The notes: generated by a model from the letters alone, not told the origin. 64,000 nucleotides of DNA from Triparma columacea (GCA_030267965.1 BRYA01001450.1:4818-68817), one strand, 5' to 3'. Shown: positions 33,901-45,404, counted from the stretch's first letter. Numbers and translations are program-made.

Positions 33901-34627
33901 CCCTCGGTGTCGAAAGTCATTTGAGCAATAGCTTCAGCGTCTTTAATTTGGTTCTGAGTTTTAGATAGTTGGATTATTGAGGGAAATTTGTGGTTGGGTT
34001 GGGGGGGGTTGTGGGTAAGAAGGTGCGTTGATGGCCCCCTTTCGTTGTCCGAATCTATAATCACCAGCTCACCTCAACCACCTTGCCCATCAAAGCTTCT
34101 CCGTTCCCCTTGAAAATACGAGAATCTTGGTCCATCCAGAACAAAAGTAGCCTCCCCTTGTCTATCACCCTGGGAAATCTCTTCTCCCATTTGCCTCCCG
34201 TAAATATCTTCATTGAGGCGGCAGATAACATAACTAGAAAGTCCCCGAATCCGCAGTACTTCTCGTGCGTTCCGTGTGACATATGCTCTCCAATGCGCAT
34301 CGTTGTCTTGACCACCTCCCCATCTAGCATCTTCGTCCCCTTTCTTCCAGCCCTGAAAATCTCCACGACTTCCACCCTCGACGCAAGCTCGGGGATCACG
34401 TTGAAGTCCTTCATAAATTTCACGAAGGACTTTTCCTCCAACTTCCCATAGAGCCCCAGGGGCTCCAGCATGCGATCAAACGAAGCATAGTCATTGAAGA
34501 ACTTCTCAAGGGCTGCATGGTGCTTGCGAAAAACAGGTGCCATGCCTTCGTAATTGTGCTGCTGCTTCGGAGTTAAGGTTGTGACCGGATACAGGTGCGT
34601 GTGATTGTGGTGGTGAGGGTGGTGCAT
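30921..34627 (-). CDS. p25-alpha/EF-hand-like domain protein with long Ser-rich disordered region
   Basis: Two exons, 34627-34073 and 33953-30921, phase 0, 1,195 residues. Two related helical modules stand out: residues about 30-110 (FNDYASFDRMLEPLGLYGKL) and about 215-290 (CLNRFQFIHMMTDAGILCDD, then YERFYDAIATLGVKRF). The second resembles the p25-alpha (TPPP) fold, which binds tubulin, and the pair resembles degenerate EF-hand pairs. The remaining 850 residues are Ser/Pro/Glu-rich: a SDSS repeat, a short coil near MKLQMSELAQQAKNLSDKLE, QEQEQEQ runs and basic motifs. A microtubule or ciliary role is plausible beside CFAP58 and DNAAF1 but not demonstrated. The start may lie further upstream. 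Confidence 0.7.
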
Positions 34628-35201
34628 AGTTTTAGAGGAGGGGGTAGGAGGATGGTCGGTATGCTCATCTGCAGGGGGGAGAGGAAGGAGAGTGAAGGTT
34701 AGGAATGTTGAAGTTCCGGTTCAGATGTAATAAGAAGCGTGGTTACGTCGAACTAGATATCCTGATTTCTCTTCAAAGCCCCTCTCATGGTCTCTTGGGT
34801 TTTCGTACCGATATAGTTGATGTACTTTCTGGCATTGGGAGACAGTCTCGTCTCGATCGCTCGAGACGGTATGTTTTCTTTGTGAGCAATATCGGCGGGG
34901 ATGTGTAAGTGCTGCGGTCTTTTGGTCATCTTGCACTTTTTGGGGTTTGGAAAGGGTGCTTAATAACAAACCGTCAAAAGGTCAAGAACCAACCAAGAAC
35001 CTTTGAAGAAAAATGATGTGTACTTTTTCTTTCTTGGGACATTTTGTGCGTGAAAAATATCGACAGACGTGTTGTGTTGCGGCCATTTTTCTATGCACTG
35101 TCGCTTTATGTTTAGAGGGGGCAAGACCTCGGTAGGAGAGCTTTATGATTCTGGAGAAATGTGAAGTACAATTTTGACATTAAAAACCACGTTATCCTCC
35201 C
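34628..35201. other. Intergenic, 574 bp
   Basis: Between the start of the p25-like gene and the stop of the PH-domain gene, both minus strand. No gene, RNA or repeat is evident. A block near 34920-35060 is AT-leaning and may hold 3' end signals of the neighbouring transcript. Confidence 0.5.
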
Positions 35202-37907
35202 TCACGATTCGTCGTCACTTTCGTTCTTGTAACTTATACTTGCTAAATTCAAGCTGCTCCTCCTTCTCTGCCTAGCCTTGGGGTCCTTCCTGTCGTGCTC
35301 GGTGCACTCCTTCTGGTATTGGTAGAGGGACTCGATGATTTTATCCATCCAAACCTGCAAGTTACCCTGGGTTGTCGTCTTGAGAAGCCTCACGCCTCTC
35401 TCAGGGTGGCGTAGCTCAAACATGAAGGAGGTTTTCGCTTTTGAACCCAACTTGGGTGGCACGCTTACCTCTGCGACAGTACAGCCAGCCAGTAGGATGG
35501 TTCCCTTTGCCTTCGAGGCTTTCTCTGACGTGTAATAGTTGAGGATCGGCGAGCCGTGAAGTTTGTTTTCAGGGTCTTTTTGCAGAAGCTTGAAAAAGCG
35601 TTTGGAATACTTGCGCGGTCCGGACCTGTTCTTCTTCTCTAGCCACCCGCTGTGTTGCACCTCAGATTTCGCTTTCTCGTTGGACTGAGTAGGCGGGCTC
35701 TGCACTCTTAAAACTTTCAACTTTGCCTTCACGATGGCCACCTTTTCTTTGTCTGCATCTACCTCGTCTGCGATTGTGTCCCAAATTTTCATGTCGTGCT
35801 TATATTTTGACGCTAGAGAGAGGAAAAGTGAGTCTTCCTCTCCGTGGTAGTCCTCCAGTATCGTTGGAATTAAGTAGATCTTCGTTGGGTTGTGGCGCTC
35901 GTAAAAGTAGTACAGGAGGATACTTTTATCAAAGCTTTTGTAGCGCTCCGACAATGCGCGCTCGGGGAGGTTGCCATATTCGTCCGTGCTGCTGTTACTG
36001 TTGTCTTCTTTGTAATCATCGATCTCATAAGGGGTTGCCAAGTCATCCAACGCTTGATCATTACCTTGAGATTTTGTATACATATGACGATCCTTTCCTT
36101 CGTGGTTGTACTGCGACGAGCGAAGTTAGTATACATACGTGTTGTGGCGATCTTTCCTTTCTTGCTTGTCCACACTCTTACCACACTCATGACTTTCCCG
36201 AGAATATCGTCTTCATCGTCAGAGATCGCTTCTACCTCGATGGTTCCAGACCTTACAACCCTTTTTTCATGTTCATGGTATGCAAAGGGATCGTCGTCGT
36301 TGGCTTCATGATTGTCCTGCATCGGGTGAAAAACGTCGCGTTTCGTTGCGAGCATAGTCATTCGCTTGCTCATATCACCTTGGGGCTTGTAGTGTTCCCA
36401 GTCTTCGTCGTCTCCGTGGTCGTAATACCCTGTGTCGTTGGGCATAGTCTTCAACTCAGCTCGTAAGGCCTCTCGGTAAATGGAACCCAAGGAGTCGAGG
36501 ACAACTGCGGAAGCCTGCCTCAGCTCCTGCCTTATGTTCCTCTCCAGCGTGGTGTGGTGCTTTTGTTTGCCTTCTATACCGGTTTGGGTAGGGTCAGTAA
36601 AGCTGATCTGGCCACTCTTGATGAGGCTTGCAAAGTGCTGGAGTGTCATGGCGCCAGTTAGGCCATGGGGAGGATTTGTGGGGGCTGTTTTCTTGAGGTT
36701 TTCAATCTGAGGCGAAGGGAGGAGGAGCGATATGACGATTCAAGGGTTGTGTTAGTGGGTATATACTGCTGTGAGGATTGTTTTATTCAGACTATTTCCC
36801 TTCTTACGCACCTCCTGCTCCCTTAGCTCCAAGTCATCAATTGTCTCCTCATGCTCTGCCAGTAAGTTGCCAAGATTATGCTCCAGCTCATCCCTCTCTT
36901 TCACGATTTGCCTGTTCTCGTAGACGAGCTTCCCGTAGTCTGACTTTTGTTCTATTAGCTTAGCCTGCCACTTCATCTTGAGGCGTCGCATTGATTCGCT
37001 TTCGTCCGACTTGTATGTTGAATCCCTCTTCTGGACAGGGGACTCATCAGGCTTCAGGGTGGGGTAGGAGTTAGATAAGGAAGTGCCATGCTGCTGCTCC
37101 TTCTTCACGTCTCACTCGCCCTTACCTCGTCTTCACTATTGGAAGCCTTGTCCTCGCCATCATGAGGAGGGGCTGGGGGGGGGGCAGCAGGCGCAAGAAC
37201 CGAGGGTGCAGGCGGTGCAACACCGCCGCGAGTAGAGTCGTCCTCGGGGTCCGACCACTCGCAGGCGTCTTCGGCCGCCTGCAACAGGGCATTGCGAATC
37301 TCAAACTGAAATTGATCGAGAGCGTCGGCGTGCTGGACCCTCGTCTTGTACCTTTTCATCGTGTCCTTCATAGAGGAGACCCAAGAGGAGGCCTCAGACG
37401 TGTCCTCGAACGCAAACTGTAGAGAAAGTTACATTGCAAGCCGGAAAGGTCGGCAGTTAGTGGGGGTTTAGGAGAGATTGGGCGACACAAAAAAGGACAA
37501 ACGTCGAAAAATCTCACCTTCCTCGTCGGTCGACCACTTCGTCTCACAACTATCACGGCCTTAGCCTTGGAACCTCCTCCTATAGAGTTCCTTGCAGAGA
37601 GCGCTACTTGTGCATCGTCAAGCAGTAACCTCCCAATAACAGCTGAATCTGGGGAATCGTCTTCACAGTAGTAAACACACGGAGGTTCAGTATCAGATGA
37701 CGAGTCTATCAGTCGAAAGAACCTCTTACGGCTCACAGAACGCTTTGGAGAGGACAAGTGCGAGTTCTCCGAGGAGGGGGTCACAATGTAGGAGGTCTTC
37801 CAACCCCAACCTCTCATCAACTCGTCAGATGCAGACCCGGTAGAGAAATCCGACGTCGAACGAGCAGTCAACTGACGAGGCAGCGACGCATTTGAACTTT
37901 CATCCAT
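35202..37907 (-). CDS. Coiled-coil protein with two PH domains
   Basis: Five exons, 37907-37518, 37416-37126, 37051-36812, 36706-36182 and 36110-35202, all phase 0, give 784 residues. An N-terminal PH-like module (about 25-155) ends across the first splice with FAFEDTSEASSWVSSMKDTM. A helical and Pro-rich linker, then a coiled coil (about 240-310, DELEHNLGNLLAEHEETIDD) and an acidic helical region follow. A canonical C-terminal PH domain starts at about 634 (SGWLEKKNRSGPRKYSKRFF) and ends with LQVWMDKIIESL. PH domains bind phosphoinositides or proteins, so this is likely a membrane-linked scaffold; no catalytic motif is visible. One intron shows a clear TACTAAC branch site before its CGCAG acceptor; one donor is GTGCGT. 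Confidence 0.82.
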
Positions 37908-38514
37908 GTCCAGAGATTTTGAGAGGAAAATGAGGAAAACAGGAAAATCAGAGCAAAAAAAGCAAATCACTCCTCGACGCCTTGTTAATGATACCAACAT
38001 AGAACGACAACGATAGAAGGGAACGACAAAAGCCTCTATACAACTACATTTACGTCACAATCAATTGGAACAAGGTGGGAAATAGGAGGAGAAAATCAGG
38101 CACCGCTTGGAAAAATTCAATTGTACCACCCTCGTAGGTCTGCTCATTAAAGTGATTCTGATGGGAGGGCACTCTGCTTGGAGAAAGCGACAAAAAAATG
38201 GAGAGACTGCAAAGGGGATGGGAGGGGCAATAATGAGGCACAGACCTCACCTTTTTCGGGGGTGTCGAATATTGAAGAAGGGCGAGTTGAGAGGGGGGAA
38301 TCCAAAGAAGCGGAGACATCATGGAAAGGGGAAGGAAGAATGTGCTGCAGTAGGGGGGGAGGAGGAGTATGCTCGGGTGGAGGAGGGTGGTGTAGTTAGG
38401 GGACTAGTGGGAGCCATAATCGTTGGGTTGATGGTGACCCTATATTTATGTTATATAGTGATATGATAAGAAAGATATGATTGAGAGAGCCTTTGTTTAT
38501 TTCATTTTCAGTTC
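37908..38514. other. Intergenic, 607 bp
   Basis: Lies between the PH-domain gene start and the cysteine synthase stop, both minus strand. It holds the promoter of the former. Short open frames on both strands are unsupported. I see nothing else in it. Confidence 0.5.
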
Positions 38515-39825
38515 TTATCCCCCACCAACGTGACCCTCGAACAGAGAGTCCTCACCCCGTGGCACAAACCCGCCGTTGAGCTCCAAGTCAAGGTCCCCTC
38601 TCCCGAGGGTCCCAGCATCCCCCAGGCCCACCCCCTCTCTCCACTCCTTGTTGTACATCTTTGACAAATAGGAAGCGCCAGAGTCACAAAGGATGGTCAC
38701 GACTGTTACCTCCTCTCCGCCTTCCCCCCTCTCCTGCTTTTCCCTGAGGCCAGCCTTGACAGCGCCCACGACGTTCCCTGAAGCGGATGGCCCGACCCAG
38801 ACGCCCTCCTCTTCGGCAAGATACCTGCACATCTTCGCCACCTCTATGTCACTTACGCTAACAGACCCGTCAATGTGCTTGAATCCGGATGCAAAGTTTC
38901 TCGTAAGCCTCGAAATGCCGACCCCCTCTGCTTCAGTATTTCCCGGGGCCTTAGTGAACTGCCCCGTCTTCAGGTACGCCTTCATACCGCTCCCTTCAAA
39001 GTCGACAAGGACAACAGGGGGCTTCTCGCTTAAGTGGCCGAGGTGTTTGGCGACACCGGAAATTGTTCCTCCTGTGCCTGCACCCGTAGCGAAGATGTAG
39101 TCTGAAATGTTGAGGGAGCACAGCTGGGATACTAACTCTGGGGCTGTCTGGGAACTGTGTGAAGTACTATTTGCGAGATTGTAAAATTGGTCAGTGTGGA
39201 CTCCACCACGCTGAGGGTGAGAGGAGGAGCGAGGCGACACATATGAGATGTAAGATTGAGGCTGTGTGCAGGAGTGAAAGTCTGCCGTGCTTCTTGCCCC
39301 CATCCTCACCTCTTTTGCGACTGCCTTGGCCCTCTGCGTGTAATGCCCGGCGTCTGAGACCCCGAACTTTGTATCGCACAGCTCTATGGTTGCGCCAAAG
39401 GCCTTCATGGTCAATTGTTTTTCCAAGGACACGTTGGTAGGCATGGTAAGGTAGCACTTGTAGCCGAGAGAGGCACAAATCATGCTCAAAGCAACGCCCG
39501 TATTGCCTCCAGTGCCCTCGACCACGAGGCCTCCTGGTTTGAGTTCGCCTGATCTAACTGCGGACTGGATCATAAAGAGGGCAGCACGATCCTTCACAGA
39601 GCCTCCAGGATTAAAGTACTCAGCCTTCCCAAATACTCTGATTCCGAACATAGCTGAGAGGCGGGGAAGATAGAGAAGGGGGGTAGAACCAATCACATCG
39701 GGGAGAGTAATTGTCTTAGTTGGGGTTGTGGTGGCCTTGAACTTTTTTGCACCCCTAAGGGTAATGATGGCAAACAGCGTCGAGTAAAAGAAGTAAAAAC
39801 TTGACTCGTTCGTCTCGAAATTCAT
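38515..39825 (-). CDS. Cysteine synthase-like, PLP enzyme with N-terminal membrane anchor
   Basis: Two exons, 39825-39310 and 39210-38515, phase 0, 403 residues. The fold-type II PLP signature is complete: the PLP lysine in FNPGGSVKDRAA (about K78), the EGTGGNTG substrate loop (about 103-110) and the phosphate-cradling GAGTGGTISG loop (about 215-224). The enzyme would make cysteine from O-acetylserine (or O-phosphoserine) and sulfide. The N-terminus has an aromatic hydrophobic segment (FYFFYSTLFAIITL) followed by basic residues, as in the membrane-anchored mitochondrial cysteine synthases of fungi. Location in a mitochondrial membrane is inferred. An in-frame opening to 39945 exists, but the ATG at 39825 fits better with the promoter space before the EF-hand gene stop. 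Confidence 0.87.
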   Translation of the reverse strand: MNFETNESSFYFFYSTLFAIITLRGAKKFKATTTPTKTITLPDVIGSTPLLYLPRLSAMFGIRVFGKAEYFNPGGSVKDRAALFMIQSAVRSGELKPGGLVVEGTGGNTGVALSMICASLGYKCYLTMPTNVSLEKQLTMKAFGATIELCDTKFGVSDAGHYTQRAKAVAKEVRMGARSTADFHSCTQPQSYISYVSPRSSSHPQRGGVHTDQFYNLANSTSHSSQTAPELVSQLCSLNISDYIFATGAGTGGTISGVAKHLGHLSEKPPVVLVDFEGSGMKAYLKTGQFTKAPGNTEAEGVGISRLTRNFASGFKHIDGSVSVSDIEVAKMCRYLAEEEGVWVGPSASGNVVGAVKAGLREKQERGEGGEEVTVVTILCDSGASYLSKMYNKEWREGVGLGDAGTLGRGDLDLELNGGFVPRGEDSLFEGHVGGG

Positions 39826-39934
39826 GATAAGGATAATAAATTTGAAGGCAATAGATACCCACTTCGATTCCTCCAAACATTTATTTATTCGCGAATTTTC
39901 TTGCACACTTTTCCGCTTCCCTCCTTTCCCCACC

Positions 39935-41699
39935 TCAGCACACATCGTTCATCATTCTCAAGAACTCGTAATACTTTAACTTCCCAGTGCCATCAATGTC
40001 GTATCTGTCCACAATCCTCTCAGCGGCGTCCTTGTTGATGGTAGCGCAACCCAGCTCCTTGAGCCCCGTCAAGAACTGATCGGCAGTTACTGTCTTTCCA
40101 CCGTCTGCGATTCTGGAGAACACTTTGCGCATCTTCAGGTTTTCTTCCTCGAGCTGCCTCTTGAAGTCCGTGAGGAGCTCAGACTCGTCAATTTGTAGGT
40201 TCTTTATGATCTCAGCCTGAACGATCTCGCCCTCGTCCCCTTTCACAAGGAGATTGGACGCAGTCGGCGCTGAAACCTCCTTGGGGAGGTCGGCCTTGGT
40301 CTCATCACCCCCCCCTGCCGTCACCATCCTGATGAACTCCCAGCATGCGAGCTTGGCGTTTCCACTATGCAGGCGAAACGAGCCGTGGATAGGGGACGAT
40401 GAGCAAAGGTTGTTAGTTGCATGCCTTCAGTTATCCCTACGCTGCTCCTTGCTCCTGCCATTCTCACCTAACGTCAAATTTCTCCATCAATGCGCCGGCC
40501 CTTTCACCGCTGACGTCAAGACCCGACTCACGGAGGCCCTGGGCAAATTCTTCCTTCGTCAGTAAACCCTGCGCGTCCATGTCAAACTTCTTGAAAGCCT
40601 TCACCAAGGTCATCTTTTTGTAGAGCAGCTCATCTTGCAGCTTAAGGAGGATACTGGAGTCACTCATCGCGTCGTCCACGCACTTGGTGACGGCAAATTC
40701 CATGGCCTCGCGAGCAGCGCGTGCCATCGCCTTGGCGACCGTTCTCTCGCGCTTCAGGGACTCCTCATCGAGCATCTCCCAGGGTTGCACCTCACGGGCG
40801 GGCTCAATTGTCTTCAAGAAAGAGGCGAAGCCGCTCAAGTGTACATCCCCATCGCCCGAAACAAAATCGCCAAGCACCAAGGTGCACTGCTCTTGGCTGA
40901 CGTCGAGACCGACGTTGAGGAGGAACTCACGAAACTCAGGAATGGTGAAGGAGCCCGTTCTGGAGGAGTCAATCGCGAGGAAGGTCTGAGTTGTCTTGGA
41001 AGCGACTGCTGAGCGAGAGCGAACCTTCCTAGCAATGACCCTGAGGGGTTGGGGGGAGCGGAAGGGGGAAGGAGGGGGATTCTATTTGAGTCAGCGGTTT
41101 CGCCATGCCTCTCTTGCCATTTTCTGGGGGCCACCCTCACCTCTGAAGCTCGCCCTTCTCAACCCCCTTCGGCACCCTAACAATACCAAGGCGCTCGAGG
41201 TCGCAGTTACTGTACTCGGAGGTGCCGCGATTGAGTGAGGGGCCAGAGCCGTAGGAAGATGAGGTCAAGGGGTGTGTGGTAGCTGCGAGTGGGTGGGTGG
41301 TTAGAATTAGGGGCGGAGTAGAATGGGAAGGGGGGAGTGTGGGGGGGTTCACGNNNNNNNNNNNNNNNNNNNNNNNNNNNNNNNNAACGCGCTCCTCCTC
41401 CCCCCCCCCCCCCCTTACATCAACACAGCAAGGCACTCACCAAGGTCTCTCACACAGTCCACAAACATGGCGTAGTCGACCCTTCTCCCATTCCCGCACC
41501 CGAACTGCGTCGCCAGCCCGTTGAGCTGCTCGCGGGTCAGGGAGATGTTGTAAAGGTTCTTCAAAGAGAGGGCAAGATCAGATCTTGAAATTGAACCATC
41601 GGAATCCATGTCTAGCTCGAGAAACGTCTCAATCAGGTTACTCGAGCGAGCGGCAATTTTTCGGGTTATGGCCAGGGTGTATGTTGGAGAAGACGACAT
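39935..41699 (-). CDS. Multi-EF-hand calcium-binding protein
   Basis: Four exons, 41699-41441, 41282-41141, 41040-40468 and 40364-39935, join in phases 1, 2, 2 for 467 residues. Up to seven EF-hand-like units occur. The best are DMDSDGSISRSDL (first exon) and DIDGTGKLKYYEF (near the C-terminus), with intact Ca-ligand spacing. DSSRTGSFTIPEF, DMDAQGLLTKEEF and DVSGNAKLACWEF are partial, the last being rebuilt across the third splice. GDGDVHLSGF and ADGGKTVTADQF are degenerate. The layout of paired, partly decayed EF hands is found in ciliary EFCAB-type proteins. Calcium binding at the first and last sites is likely; function otherwise unknown. A small N gap lies in intron 1. Confidence 0.85.
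41354..41385. other. Assembly gap (32 N)
   Basis: Unresolved bases in intron 1 of the EF-hand gene, between a G-rich and a C-rich run. It does not affect the coding model. Confidence 0.99.
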
Positions 41700-41938
41700 G
41701 GTTGCAGGAATTATAAAAAAGACTTGAACAACTGGTCCTGGCCAAACTGGAGGCCAAAATCTTGAGATTATTTGAATACAACACAGTTCACGTCTAACGA
41801 TAAATTTTGTGGCGCAGTGACCAACCTGTATAAGAATTATCCAAAAATTTACCTATTAGGTACTCCGTATAAGCTTAAGGGGGTAGATTATAGCAGCTTG
41901 CCGAAGTGGCCTCCCACAAACTCTACCAAAACTAACAC

Positions 41939-42553
41939 ATGATTTACTCATTCTATGTGTACCGGCGTGACGGGGTATGTCTGTTCAAGACTACGTATCA
42001 CTCCGTCGATGGGGACGTCGAAGGTGACCCAGAGGCTGAGGATGAGAGGGAAAAGCTTGTCTTTGGGATGGCCTTCAGCCTCAAAGAGCTCATAGGTCAG
42101 CTAAGCCCGATGGACGGCAGCACGGGACAACAGATTGACTGCCCACTAGGGACAGTCAAAACAAAGTCCAGTACTATGCACACATACGAAACTTTAACTG
42201 GTTTCAGGTTCATCGTCTATACAGGTAAGGGAGGGTGTTAGTGAGGATGCGGGGGTAGGGTTGGAGGGGGGAAGGGTAAGGGGGTCTGTACAACGTAACC
42301 ACATAGTCCCGCCCGCTCGCATCAAGCCAACCTCCTTACTTTGCTAAACCTACGCTCCTACCCTTCCACCCCCACAGACCCAAGTATAAATACAATGCAG
42401 CACCACTTACAGGCGATATATAGAATATGGGTCGACAAGGTCGTCAAAAGCCCCCTAGTGAAGCAGAAAGGTGGAGGGTACGACATCTCCGATACTGAAT
42501 TCGAAAGACAGGCTAAGGAATATTTTGAGAAGGTACCTGGATTTCAGCGTTAG
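41939..42553 (+). CDS. TRAPPC1: TRAPP complex subunit BET5/TRAPPC1
   Basis: Two exons, 41939-42224 and 42378-42553, phase 1, 153 residues. The longin-like fold is recognisable from the start (IYSFYVYRRDGVCLF) through LVFGMAFSLKELIGQLSP and TYETLTGFRFIVYTDP to LQAIYRIWVDKVVKSPL. BET5/TRAPPC1 is a core subunit of the TRAPP tether, which activates Rab1/Ypt1 in ER-to-Golgi traffic. The size matches the family (about 145-160 residues). The start lies 239 bp from the divergent EF-hand gene. Confidence 0.92.
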
Positions 42554-43228
42554 GAGGATTCACAGACCAATAATAAAGTAAGGGCCAAAGAAGATCATAG
42601 TTGGTGTGTAAAGTTTGGTTTCTCTGCCCTGACCCTCTTCTTCCCTCTATACTGTCTTGGAGTGAACAGCTATTGATGAACAAGATTGACACCACCAGGC
42701 CCAGAGCTTTAGCAACCATTTCCAGCCATTTCCAAGAGGGAAGAGGGAAGTCGACTTATTTTAGAAGAGGTACCCCCGCTAAGAGATGAAGGATCGGTTG
42801 AGGGGTTCGAGAGGGCATAATTTGACGACAAATTTTTTCTGCCTATTGAAGACGATAAACCAATTTTTGTGAAGCTTAATTTATATGACAATCATTTTTA
42901 TAATCACCAGATACTCAAGAAGACCTTATATTGAAATATCAAAAGTTAAATTTATATGAAGCTATTTAGTACAATTGTGCATGAAATCATCAATTTATAT
43001 TTTACTCTATATAAATAATATTTTGAAGGTAAATTAGAATTAAAATTAAATTTGAAATAATTATGTTTTTACTAAAAATCATAAATTGCTCATAGAGAAG
43101 TCAATAAAATATTGACGCCATATGTTATCATTTTAAACACCAATTGTCCTTTATAGTCACATTTGCTTGGTTCTAGTATGCCAAAAAAATTACAAATAAA
43201 TTTCCGTTCCGTTCCTGCTTCAATACAC
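42554..43228. other. Intergenic with an AT-rich island
   Basis: From about 42815 to 43215 the sequence is strikingly AT-rich, with long A/T runs (ATTAAAATTAAATTTGAAAT), unlike the GC-balanced surroundings. I see no long ORF, tRNA or repeat. It separates the 3' ends of TRAPPC1 (+) and the ELMO gene (-), so it may simply be a terminator-like 3' region, or an insertion of organelle DNA. Confidence 0.6.
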
Positions 43229-44102
43229 TCAACAAACCAATCTCAATGAGTTAGCGGCCCGTTGCCTCAACAAACTATTCAGTGACTCGTCTACACTCTT
43301 CATGACCTCTGGAAATCCCATGTAACCCGCCCCCACTCGCTCGAACTGCTGATCAACTAGGTACATGACGTCAACGACAATGTCGTAGAAGTCTTCAATA
43401 TTTCGAATAGAGTGGTAATTTGGCGAAGAGCTGGTTTCTAGGGGGGGTGCCGGGAGCCCGTGGGGGCCTACAACTTGTAATCTCTCTGCGATCATCCTTA
43501 CGACGTTGATCAGTGCTGGTGCGAATGGGTATGATTGAAACTCATCGTTTCGAGAGGCAAGATCTGCTGTGACTGCTGCGTCCCTCCGTCGCTGCGCTTT
43601 ATCAAGGAGTTGGCGTCCTCTTGGATTTTTAGACAAGTACTGCAAAGCGAGCAAACTAGGAGGGGGAAGGTTTGGGTTTAGTAACAGATTGGGCGAGAAA
43701 TATATGTAAAGCCTAAACCCAATGCATTCTATTCTTGCCCCCCTCCCCCTCTCTCGCGGCTCTCCCATCCCCCCCCCTTCACCAAAAACTTGCCCCAACA
43801 AGTAAGTCTTACCTCAACCTCCCCCCTCCCCTGACATCACTTAGCGGCTTCTGGCTTTGGAACCCGAACCTATCCTTCCAAAAGTCACTCTCTAGCACGA
43901 ACTCGCCCGATTCTCCACCCGCTGCTTCCCAAAGATCCCTAAATAGGGCAATGTCCTCTTGACAATCTGGCGCTGGTTTAGAGGCGAGCTGCTTCTGCAA
44001 CTCTCTCAAGACATTGAGTTGATTCTGCGTGGGGACCTCCGATGGAACGTATGGCTCGTCCGAGAGAATCTCCGTTATAGTGTTTGTGATCTGATTTCCC
44101 AT
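43229..44102 (-). CDS. ELMO domain protein
   Basis: Two exons, 44102-43813 and 43655-43229, phase 2, 238 residues. The ELMO/CED-12 domain covers most of the protein: FRDLWEAAGG, then FWKDRFGFQSQKPLSDVRGG, then across the splice RLSLLALQYLSKN, and a helical end (FYDIVVDVMYLVDQQFERV). Stand-alone ELMO proteins (ELMOD type) act as GAPs for ARL2/ARF-family GTPases in animals. The usual catalytic arginine would sit in the WKDRFGF or DVRGGG region; both arginines are present. The start, MGNQIT, could be N-myristoylated. A 12-codon hydrophobic stretch read through the intron is rejected. Confidence 0.88.
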
Positions 44103-44241
44103 CTTGCTGGACTTTTGCTGCAATTTTGGACTTGCCAGTCTGGAAAACTGGAGTGAAAAGGGCACATACAAAAATCCCACGTACAATACTCATTCGAATG
44201 GTAACTCTCCTTACTTATATCTGCCGGCATCCATCGTTATT

Positions 44242-45404
44242 TTACTTGCCCGCCGAGACGGCGCCCATGACCCACGTCTTCTTGATTCCCCTCTGGCCGT
44301 GCCCCAGAACGTTGTCGCAGTAGGTATCGAGCTGGGTTCCCACAAGGAGGCCGTCGAGCCTCGAGGGTCCCCCCTGCTTCCATTTCTCCTTCTTGTCCAC
44401 CTTGGTCCCTACTTGCTCTTCCTTGTAAAGGTTCCTAGCAAAGTTGGAGTATTTGGACTGCTCTTGCACGAGCTCGTCGACCCAGGTGCTGAGGAACTCA
44501 AGATTCTTCTCAACGAAAGGGTTCGTGCTAAGGTCTAGTCTTTCAAAGTCTACCGCCCCTGACTTTCCGTAGTCGTTGTTTTTGAGCACCTCAGAGGCCT
44601 GGGCCTTGTTGGCCCTGTTGAGATCGTAAAGGGCAGACCTGGCGAGGCCATTGTTGGACACCTTGACGGCCCACTCGTCGTAAAGTCCCTTAGTGGAGTC
44701 TCCATCGAGGGCGGACTCTCTATGCGACGAGAGCGTGATGTGCGAAGCGAGTCGGGAGAGGTGCGTTGCAGGTTTGGTTGATGTGTGAGAATTGTGCGAA
44801 GAGAGTCACAAGAGGCTTATATCATACATTTATATATATACATATATATATACATATATATATAGCACATATATATATAGCACCGCCTTCTCTATCGTTG
44901 CCTCTACTACTGCTCTGCTCCTTTGCCTAATTCTCTTGCTAACCCTTCTTACCTGAGCTTGAAGCAGCGGACGACAATGTTGCCAGTGGCGGAGGAGGAA
45001 GACTGTGCGGGGTCGTAGAGGAGGACAAGAGGGTGGGGGGCAGAGAGGAGGGAGGGAGTGAAGGTTCCGAGGAACATGGAAGTGTAGCACCCGACAATGT
45101 TGGCATCGGTGTTCACAGCCTTAAGCATCCTAAGCATATCCGCCTCGTAAGCTTCCTCCTCCTCACTCCCCCGACCATCATTGTCCTTCTTGCTGCCACT
45201 TTCATCGTCATCGTCATCCCTCGAAACAGCCGAAGGCCTCTTCTCAGGGTGACCAAAGGAACTTGAGACGTGGATGGTATTGTCGTCGATCTCCATGCCA
45301 AGGAGGACGCCAGTGTTGTTTGAGATTGAGGATTGACTGCAATGGGAAATCACCTTAAGGAGGGCTACGGAGTCTATGATGAGAGTTTTCGTGGGACGAG
45401 CCAT
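44242..45404 (-). CDS. eIF3h: Translation initiation factor eIF3 subunit h (MPN domain)
   Basis: Two exons, 45404-44953 and 44719-44242, phase 2, 309 residues. The MPN domain starts at once (TLIIDSVALLKVISHC), followed by NTGVLLGMEIDDNTIHVSSS and a region ending NTDANIVGCYTSMFLGTF. The metal ligands of active JAMM proteases are absent, as expected for the structural MPN subunit eIF3h. After an acidic insert, the second exon carries the helical C-terminal half (NPFVEKNLEFLSTWVDELVQ, then LDGLLVGTQLDTYCDNV). It belongs to the eIF3 scaffold that recruits mRNA to the 40S subunit. The intron holds a TA microsatellite and ends with a CGCTTCGC-type motif. Confidence 0.9.
44820..44883. repeat. TA/ATATAC microsatellite in eIF3h intron
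   Basis: Runs of ATATATATAC and ATATATAGCAC fill this stretch within the intron. Simple-sequence DNA, no further content. Confidence 0.9.
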
